Assembly: GCF_000807775.2 (NCBI RefSeq)
Contig: NZ_CP047385.1
Span: 1,488,001 to 1,552,000, forward strand
From: Pandoraea fibrosis
GTDB lineage: Bacteria; Pseudomonadota; Gammaproteobacteria; Burkholderiales; Burkholderiaceae
DNA length: 64,000 nt
Direction of reading: 5' to 3'
Position 1 is the first letter of the stretch. Each line of letters opens with the position of its first letter. Below the pieces are notes generated by a model that saw only the letters and a program-made list of their open reading frames with translations, was not told where the DNA came from and did not search any database. This document shows, in pieces, positions 58,390-64,000 of this stretch. The position numbers and the translations under genes are program-made.

Positions 58390-59514
58390 TTACGCGGCCG
58401 CTTCGTCGAGCGTCGGATAGTCGACATAGCCGCGGGCGTCGCCGCCGTACAGTGTGTCACGATCCAGCGCGTTGAACGGGCCACCGCGCTTGAGGCGTTC
58501 CACCAGATCCGGGTTGGCGATGAACGGCTTGCCGAACGCAATCAGATCGGCCAGGTTTTCCTTGCGAGCCTTCAACGCGAGCGCGAGGTCGTAACCGTTG
58601 TTGGCCATGAACGTGCCCTTGAAGAGGTGGCGCAACTTCTGCAGATCGAAGCCGTTCTCCACTTCACGCGGACCGCCCGTCGCGCCTTCGACCACATGCA
58701 GGTACACGAGGCCGAAGCGGTTGAGTTGCTCGACAGCGTATGTGAATACCGGCTCCGGATGGCTGTCGCCGCAATCGTTCGCCGGGCTGATCGGCGAGAG
58801 ACGAATGCCAACGCGCTCGGCACCCCAGACGTCGACGACCGCTTGCGTGACTTCCAGCGTCAGACGCACGCGATTCTCGATGCTGCCGCCGTATTGGTCG
58901 GTGCGATGGTTCGTCTTGTCGCGCATGAACTGGTCGAGCAGATAACCGTTCGCGGCATGGACTTCCACGCCATCGAAACCGGCGCGCTTCGCGCACTCGG
59001 CCGCATGCCGGTATTGCTCGATGATGCCGGGGATCTCCGAGGTTTCGAGCGCACGCGGTGTCGGATGCGGTTCGAAGCCGTGCTCGGTGAACGCGTTGCC
59101 CGCCGGTCGAATGGCGGACGGGGCGACCGGCAGGGCTCCGCCGGGTTGCAGCGAGGGGTGCGAGATGCGACCGACGTGCCAGAGCTGGCAGAAAATCTTG
59201 CCGCCCTTCGCGTGCAGGGTGTCCGTCACGTGCTTCCATCCGGCGATCTGTGCTTCGGTGTAGATGCCCGGGGTGAACGCGTAGCCTTTGCCTTGCTGCG
59301 AGATATTGGTGGCTTCGCTGATGATGAGGCCGGCCGAGGCGCGCTGGGCGTAGTACTCGGCGACCATCGGGCCCGGGACGTCGCCGGCACCGGCGCGGCT
59401 GCGCGTGAGCGGGGCCATGACAACGCGGTTGCTAAGTTCGAGCGGGCCGAGCGTGTACGGGGAGAAAAGATCCGTATCCAGCGCTGCGAGTTGGGTCTGT
59501 TGCGAGTCCGTCAT
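58390..59514 (-). CDS. old-yellow-enzyme type alkene reductase (NemA-like)
   Basis: A 374-residue FMN-dependent reductase of the N-ethylmaleimide-reductase group. The family motifs are SNRVVMAPLTRSRA, EYYAQRASAGLIISEATNIS, FCQLWHVGRISHP, VEVHAANGYLLDQFMRDKTNHRTDQYGGSIENR and FGKPFIANPDLVERL. It reduces activated double bonds and nitro compounds with NADPH. The ATG giving MTDSQQTQLAALDTDLFSPYTLG is the normal start; upstream open frame is not coding. It is oriented the same way as the MFS gene, 265 bases away. Confidence 0.94.
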   Translation of the reverse strand: MTDSQQTQLAALDTDLFSPYTLGPLELSNRVVMAPLTRSRAGAGDVPGPMVAEYYAQRASAGLIISEATNISQQGKGYAFTPGIYTEAQIAGWKHVTDTLHAKGGKIFCQLWHVGRISHPSLQPGGALPVAPSAIRPAGNAFTEHGFEPHPTPRALETSEIPGIIEQYRHAAECAKRAGFDGVEVHAANGYLLDQFMRDKTNHRTDQYGGSIENRVRLTLEVTQAVVDVWGAERVGIRLSPISPANDCGDSHPEPVFTYAVEQLNRFGLVYLHVVEGATGGPREVENGFDLQKLRHLFKGTFMANNGYDLALALKARKENLADLIAFGKPFIANPDLVERLKRGGPFNALDRDTLYGGDARGYVDYPTLDEAAA

Positions 59515-59719
59515 TGCTGAAGGTCCTGTGAAAGTGGGGGGATGCTGTGCTGCACAAAACTCGCACAGGTTACGACAATTCTTCCGGCCTTGCAGACGCC
59601 CCGAAAACCGGGAAAGCCAGCGGCTTGTCATCGACCATCGCCCGGCGCCAGGCACCAAAAACAGTCACCTACGACGCGCTATCGCTACGAGCATGCCGGA
59701 TTCACGGCCATCGTTTCAA

Positions 59720-59748
59720 CGCCATGTTGATGGTTGATCAGCATGGCG
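59720..59748. promoter_or_regulatory. 12-bp inverted repeat (one mismatch) between reductase and MFS genes
   Basis: cgccatgttgat and atcagcatggcg pair with one G-T position around a five-base loop. It lies in the 265-base gap upstream of the reductase gene and just after the MFS gene. It could be an operator for the reductase gene or a stem ending the MFS transcript; no T run follows. Confidence 0.35.
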
Positions 59749-59779
59749 ATTTCACGTCACCTATGCGGCCTGTGCCACG

Positions 59780-61066
59780 TCAGGCGCCTGCGGTCACGGG
59801 CCGTTTCGGCGCGTGCGGCGCGATACGCAGCACCATGAACGCCCCGATGATGCACACGCCGCCCGAGAGCATCGACGCCATCGTGTAGTTGCCCAACGTG
59901 GCGCGCAGCGAACCCGCAACGAGTGCCGCCGTTGCTGCACCGAGCTGGTGGCCGGCCACGATCCAGCCGAACACGATCGGGGCCATCGTTTTGCCGAAAA
60001 CATCGGTGGTGAGGCGTACCGTCGGTGGCACCGTCGCGATCCAGTCCAGACCGTAGAACAGTGCGAAGAGCGGAATACCGAAGAAGTCGAAGCCGAAGGC
60101 GTAAGGCAGATAGATCAGCGACAGGCCGCGCAGTCCGTAGTACCAGAACAGCAGCACACGGCTGTTGTAGCGATCCGAGAGCCAGCCCGATGCCGTGGTG
60201 CCCACGAGGTCGAGCACCCCCATCGCTGCCAGAATGCCCGCACCCTTGACTTCGGAGATGCCGTAATCGCCACACATGGCGATAAAGTGCGTGCCGATGT
60301 AGCCGTTGGTGCTCGCGCCGCAGATGAAGAAACTGAAGAACAGCAGCCAGAAGTCGCGCTTGCCGACCGCCATGCGCAGTGCCGACAGCGCCGTCGTCAG
60401 CGGATTGCCCTGGGCGAGCGGAACATCGGGGGCGTCTTCCGGTGCGCCGACCGGACGCAGACCGACCGACCCCGGCCGCTCGGGCACGAGAAACGCCACG
60501 AGCGGCAGCACCAGCGCCGCGACCAGCGCCACGATCAGCACGACCGGGCGCCAGCCGTAGCGCTCGGTGATCGCGGCCATGATCGGCAGGAACACCATCT
60601 GACCGGTCGCGGAGCTGGCGGTGAGAATCCCCATCGCCAGGCCGCGATGCGTGTGGAACCAGCGATTCGAGACCGTCGCGGCCAGCGTCACGGCGGCGAC
60701 GCCCGTGCCGCCACCGACCATCACGCCCCAGATCAGCACCATCTGCCAGGGGGCCGTCATCAGCGAAGAGAGCGCCGTGCCCGACGCGAGCAGTAACAGC
60801 GCGACCATGACCGTCGGACGAATGCCGAAGCGCTGCATCGCGGCGGCAGCGAACGGGCCGGTCAGGCCGTAGAGCGCCAGATTGACGGAGATCGCCAGCG
60901 AGATCGTGGCGCGGCTCCACCCGAAGTCGTGCTCGAGCGGCACCATCATCACGCTCGGTGTCGCGCGAATGCCCGCCGACGCAAGCAGAACCAGAAAAAT
61001 TACGCCGACGACGATCCATCCATAGTGGAAGCGTCCGTCAATGCGCCTTGCAAGTGCAGCCTTCAT
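59780..61066 (-). CDS. MFS transporter
   Basis: A 428-residue inner-membrane carrier with 12 predicted hydrophobic segments in two halves of six, starting MKAALARRIDGRFHYGWIVVGVIFLVLLASAGIRATPSVMMVPLE. The loop between segments 2 and 3 reads LTGPFAAAAMQRFGIRPTVM, the usual MFS pattern. The substrate is unknown; anion or aromatic-acid carriers are among the nearest types. It is divergent from the TetR gene, which probably controls it, and shares direction with the reductase gene. Confidence 0.9.
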   Translation of the reverse strand: MKAALARRIDGRFHYGWIVVGVIFLVLLASAGIRATPSVMMVPLEHDFGWSRATISLAISVNLALYGLTGPFAAAAMQRFGIRPTVMVALLLLASGTALSSLMTAPWQMVLIWGVMVGGGTGVAAVTLAATVSNRWFHTHRGLAMGILTASSATGQMVFLPIMAAITERYGWRPVVLIVALVAALVLPLVAFLVPERPGSVGLRPVGAPEDAPDVPLAQGNPLTTALSALRMAVGKRDFWLLFFSFFICGASTNGYIGTHFIAMCGDYGISEVKGAGILAAMGVLDLVGTTASGWLSDRYNSRVLLFWYYGLRGLSLIYLPYAFGFDFFGIPLFALFYGLDWIATVPPTVRLTTDVFGKTMAPIVFGWIVAGHQLGAATAALVAGSLRATLGNYTMASMLSGGVCIIGAFMVLRIAPHAPKRPVTAGA

Positions 61067-61161
61067 GGCGGAAATCCTGGCAAGGGTTCGGTCTCATCGA
61101 CCGAACCGGGAACGTTTGCGAGAACCGGGCTGTCTACGTTCATCAGTAGACTTGTGACAGA

Positions 61162-61204
61162 TCGGTAACATTAGGTTGCCATGTTATGAACCGCTCGGTA
61201 ACAT
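61162..61204. promoter_or_regulatory. repeated taacat/atgtta elements between MFS and TetR genes
   Basis: The sequence tcggtaacat occurs twice (61162 and 61195), and an inverted atgtta lies between them at 61181, giving two inverted pairs with 9- and 12-base spacers. This arrangement in the gap between divergent MFS and TetR genes is a good candidate for the TetR operator. Confidence 0.5.
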
Positions 61205-61276
61205 GTCAAGTATTCCTTCGCGGCGTAGGGGCTTTGCTCCGCGTCGCGAATCACTGCTTTTGGGGAGCGCCAGACA

Positions 61277-62050
61277 ATGGCCAAATCGACAACGACCGTA
61301 CCGCCCTTGCGACAAGACATGTCCGACATGGCAAATCCGGGCGTGGCGGCGGAGGCTGCGACGAAGGCGGTAGTCAAGGGCGAGGGTAAGGCCGAAGCCA
61401 AGGCGACGCCGGTGCGCCGGCGCGCCGCAGCGTCGCGCGCGGGCAAGACCGGCCGACATGTGACGCCTGCGCCGGTGGCACAGCAGTACCTGCTCAACGC
61501 TGCCGTGGAGCTGTTCCACACCGAAGGCGTGCGCGCCGTGGGGGTGGACGCCGTGGTCAAGCGCGCCGGTGTGAACAAGATGTGTCTCTATCGTCAGTAC
61601 GCGTCGAAAGACGATCTGATTCTGGCGTACCTCGATCACATGCAAACCGCCAGTCTGGCGCGCATCGACGAAAGCATCGCGAAACGCGTGGGCGAACCGC
61701 GCGCGCAGATGCTGCAAATCTTCGTGGATCTTGCCGAGCGGGCGAGCAAACCCGGCTATCGCGGGTGCCCGTTCGTGAACGTGGCGGCCGAATTTCCTGA
61801 CCCGGAGCACGCGGCGCGCAAGTCGGTCGTGAACTACAAGGCGGAAGTGGTGCAGCGTTTCACGGCACTCGCCACGGCCGCCGGATTGCAGAATCCGGCG
61901 CCGCTGGTCGACGCGCTATCGCTGATTCTCGAGGGCGCCTACGCCGCAAGTCAGACGTTCGGCCCCGGTTCGCCGCCGCTGCGCATCCTGCCGACGGTGG
62001 CGCGTCAGATCATCGAGGCGGGGATGGCGGGGGCGTTGGACGCCGCGTGA
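61277..62050 (+). CDS. TetR family regulator with a long basic N-terminal tail
   Basis: A 257-residue protein. The TetR DNA-binding domain starts only at about residue 67 (QQYLLNAAVELFHTEGVRAVGVDAVVKRAGVNKMCLYRQYASKDDLILAYL). Before it lies a low-complexity Ala/Lys/Arg-rich stretch (AVVKGEGKAEAKATPVRRRAA) not typical of the family. The C-terminal domain resembles the group that senses small electrophiles or toxic organics (FVDLAERASKPGYRGCPFVNVAAEFPDPEHAARK). It is divergent from the MFS gene. GGGGAG precedes the chosen ATG; a start nearer the domain cannot be excluded. Confidence 0.88.
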   Translation: MAKSTTTVPPLRQDMSDMANPGVAAEAATKAVVKGEGKAEAKATPVRRRAAASRAGKTGRHVTPAPVAQQYLLNAAVELFHTEGVRAVGVDAVVKRAGVNKMCLYRQYASKDDLILAYLDHMQTASLARIDESIAKRVGEPRAQMLQIFVDLAERASKPGYRGCPFVNVAAEFPDPEHAARKSVVNYKAEVVQRFTALATAAGLQNPAPLVDALSLILEGAYAASQTFGPGSPPLRILPTVARQIIEAGMAGALDAA

Positions 62051-62137
62051 CGCCGGACGACACCGGTCGCATTCAGATGTCGTGACACGATGGCGCATGC
62101 GCGCCATCGACTGGTCAAGCGTTAGCGCCCGACGCCG

Positions 62138-63760
62138 TCAGGCAGCCAGCCGCTCGAACGCCGTTGCCGCCGAGCCCCGGGTGCTGGCCGTCGCACCGGC
62201 AAGCTGAATCTCCGACGTCATGCGAAACGCCGCCACTGCCTGATCGAGGGCGAGCGCCTGATCCTCCATCGACGCGGCTGCCGCAGCCGCCTGCTCGACA
62301 AGCGCGGCGTTCTGCTGTGTGACTTCATCCATTTGCGTGACGGCGCGACCGACTTGCTCGATGCCGTGGCTCTGTTCGGCCGAGGCCGCCGAGATCTCGC
62401 CCATGATGTCGGTGACGCGCCGCACGGCCTGCACCACGTCGTGCATTGTCTGACCGGCTTGTGCCACGAGGACCGAGCCGTCCTGAACCCGTCCGTTCGA
62501 CGATTCGATCAGTTCCTTGATTTCCCTGGCTGCCGCGGCACTGCGCTGGGCGAGCGTGCGCACCTCGCCCGCGACGACCGCGAAGCCGCGTCCCTGTTCA
62601 CCGGCACGGGCCGCTTCCACGGCGGCGTTGAGCGCGAGGATGTTCGTCTGGAATGCGATGCCGTCGATCACGCTGATGATGTCGACCACTTTGCCGGAGC
62701 TGTGCGAGATACCTTCCATCGTCGCCACGACCTGATCGACGACTTGCCCGCCGCGCACGGCAATCGCCGACGCGTTCTCCGCCAGTTGGCTGGCCTGACG
62801 CGCATTGTCGGCATTCTGGCGGACGGTGGACGTGAGCTGTTCCATCGACGATGCCGTCTCTTCCAGCGCAGCGGCCTGCTGCTCGGTGCGAGCGGACAGA
62901 TCGGTATTCCCTTCGGCAATTTCCCGCGCCGCGAGCGTGATGGCGCTCGTGCCGCCGCGAATGCGTCCGATCATCTGTTGAAGATTGGCTTGCATGCGCT
63001 GCATCGCAAACAGCAGGCTGGCGCGGTCGCCTTCGCGCAGCCGGACCTGCGTGAGCAGATCGCCATCGGCAATGCGCGTGGCGATATCGGCGGCGTATTC
63101 GGGCTCGCCGCCGAGGCTGTGCTGGACGTTACGGATGATGAGCAGCATGACCCCGGATACGGCCAGACCGATCACGGCGAGCATGGCGCCCCAGCGCAGC
63201 AGTGCACCGATGAACGCGGCATTGATGTCGTCGACATAGACGCCGGTGGTCAGGTACCAGTCCCACGGCGAATATGCCCCCACGCGGCTGATCTTCTCGA
63301 CGGGCTTGTCCGAGCCGGGTTTGGGCCAGAGATAGGTGACGAACGGGTCGTCGGTGCGCGCGGCGGTGACGATGTCCGAGAACATGAGCTTGCCCGACGG
63401 ATCGCGGAACTGGCTCATGTCCTTGCCTTCGAGCTTGGGATTGACCGAGTTCAGCACGATCACGCGCTGCGAGTTCAAGATACCGAAATAGTTGTCGCCG
63501 TCGTAGCGGATCGCGCCGATCTGCTCGCGCGCGAGCTTCTGCGCGTCGGCAACGCTGAGCTCACCGCGCTCTGCGCGTGCGGCGTAGTGCCTGACAAGGC
63601 TCAGGCCGGATTCGACCACGTGCGTCAGCCCTGCACGACGCTCGGCAAGCATGGTGTCGCGCTGTGCCCACGCCCCCCAGACCGCCATTGCCAGCAGGCT
63701 TACCCACATCAATGCAACGGCAGACCACAACTTCGCTTTCAAACTCAACTGCTGGATCAC
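62138..63760 (-). CDS. methyl-accepting chemotaxis protein with a single Cache sensor
   Basis: A 540-residue chemoreceptor. A first membrane segment ([21 protein letters not shown]) is followed by a periplasmic sCache-type domain ([42 protein letters not shown] and [16 protein letters not shown]), a second membrane segment, HAMP and the signalling domain with the hairpin tip [37 protein letters not shown]. It has no C-terminal CheR-binding pentapeptide. The GTG start with GGGGAAGA upstream gives the expected short N-terminus. The ligand is unknown, though such sensors often bind small organic acids. Confidence 0.93.
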   Translation of the reverse strand: MIQQLSLKAKLWSAVALMWVSLLAMAVWGAWAQRDTMLAERRAGLTHVVESGLSLVRHYAARAERGELSVADAQKLAREQIGAIRYDGDNYFGILNSQRVIVLNSVNPKLEGKDMSQFRDPSGKLMFSDIVTAARTDDPFVTYLWPKPGSDKPVEKISRVGAYSPWDWYLTTGVYVDDINAAFIGALLRWGAMLAVIGLAVSGVMLLIIRNVQHSLGGEPEYAADIATRIADGDLLTQVRLREGDRASLLFAMQRMQANLQQMIGRIRGGTSAITLAAREIAEGNTDLSARTEQQAAALEETASSMEQLTSTVRQNADNARQASQLAENASAIAVRGGQVVDQVVATMEGISHSSGKVVDIISVIDGIAFQTNILALNAAVEAARAGEQGRGFAVVAGEVRTLAQRSAAAAREIKELIESSNGRVQDGSVLVAQAGQTMHDVVQAVRRVTDIMGEISAASAEQSHGIEQVGRAVTQMDEVTQQNAALVEQAAAAAASMEDQALALDQAVAAFRMTSEIQLAGATASTRGSAATAFERLAA

Positions 63761-64000
63761 TTCGTCTTCCCCACGGATTCCGCTCCGGTGTCCCTGTCGC
63801 GGCGGCCGCGCGTGACGTGTCGCCACATCCGTGCGGTCCGATTGTCGATCGATTGTCAGTGCTCCTGATGAGAGCACGGGCCAGACGTGTGCTAACGGCA
63901 GTCTGCGAAAGGACTTGAGCGACGGGGGGAGGCGGGCGGTAAGCGGCGAGCGGAGCCGGACGTGACTTATCCGTGAATTACCACCAGCAGGCCGCGCGCG

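Noticed and set aside
63761..64000. Possible gene at the right end
   Set aside because: The 240 bases before the chemoreceptor start contain no convincing coding frame or RNA and are probably its upstream region.

Overview
The window reads as one continuous piece of chromosome from a high-GC beta-proteobacterium, most likely Burkholderiaceae close to Pandoraea or Burkholderia. This is inferred from protein flavour and gene order: leuS-lptE-holA-proA, dusB-fis-purH, amgK-murU divergent from lptD-surA-pdxA-rsmA, gmhB-glyS-glyQ, lnt-corC-ybeY-phoH-miaB, and prkA-DUF444-spoVR. No database search was possible. It holds about 56 protein genes and no rRNA, tRNA, CRISPR array, transposase or prophage gene that I can see. 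Most of it is housekeeping DNA.

Left part (1-20 kb): the end of dapB, then leuS, lptE, holA, proA and a HutD-family gene on the + strand. A small catabolic island follows (about 7.1-13.1 kb): an AraC-type regulator behind a perfect 13-bp palindrome, a two-subunit molybdenum hydroxylase (2Fe-2S subunit plus Tat-exported molybdopterin subunit), an XdhC-type maturation factor and a porin. The - strand then carries purH, fis, dusB, a UbiH/UbiF-type hydroxylase, pepP, and the MurU and AmgK enzymes of cell-wall recycling.

Middle part (20-44 kb): lptD, surA, pdxA and rsmA on the + strand, converging on an EamA transporter. After a rubredoxin with a long N-terminal extension come - strand genes for gloA, a SprT/YgjP-like metalloprotease, plsC, gmhB, glyS, glyQ, lnt, corC, a ChaC-like cyclotransferase, ybeY, phoH and miaB. 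A zinc/manganese-type ABC operon follows, headed by a possible 40-residue membrane peptide and a metal-regulator-like palindrome.

Right part (44-64 kb): after a 1-kb non-coding stretch comes the prkA-DUF444-spoVR stress module, with a VOC gene coupled to its end and a diguanylate cyclase converging on it. Next is an 0.89-kb AT-richer gap with a - strand terminator that may mark a small RNA. It is followed by an osmoprotectant ABC operon and a YbdG-type mechanosensitive channel, together an osmotic-stress block. Then come a MazF/PemK toxin with an unusually small acidic partner, an old-yellow-enzyme reductase, an MFS carrier divergent from a TetR regulator with a long basic tail, and a chemoreceptor.

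The most noteworthy items are the MazF module, whose 47-residue antitoxin candidate has no room for a DNA-binding domain and whose toxin stop codon lies in an intrinsic terminator; the 20-bp-arm inverted repeat between porin and purH; the operator-like palindromes; the small ORF before znuC; and the rubredoxin extension. I saw no clear-cut new multi-gene defence or metabolic system.
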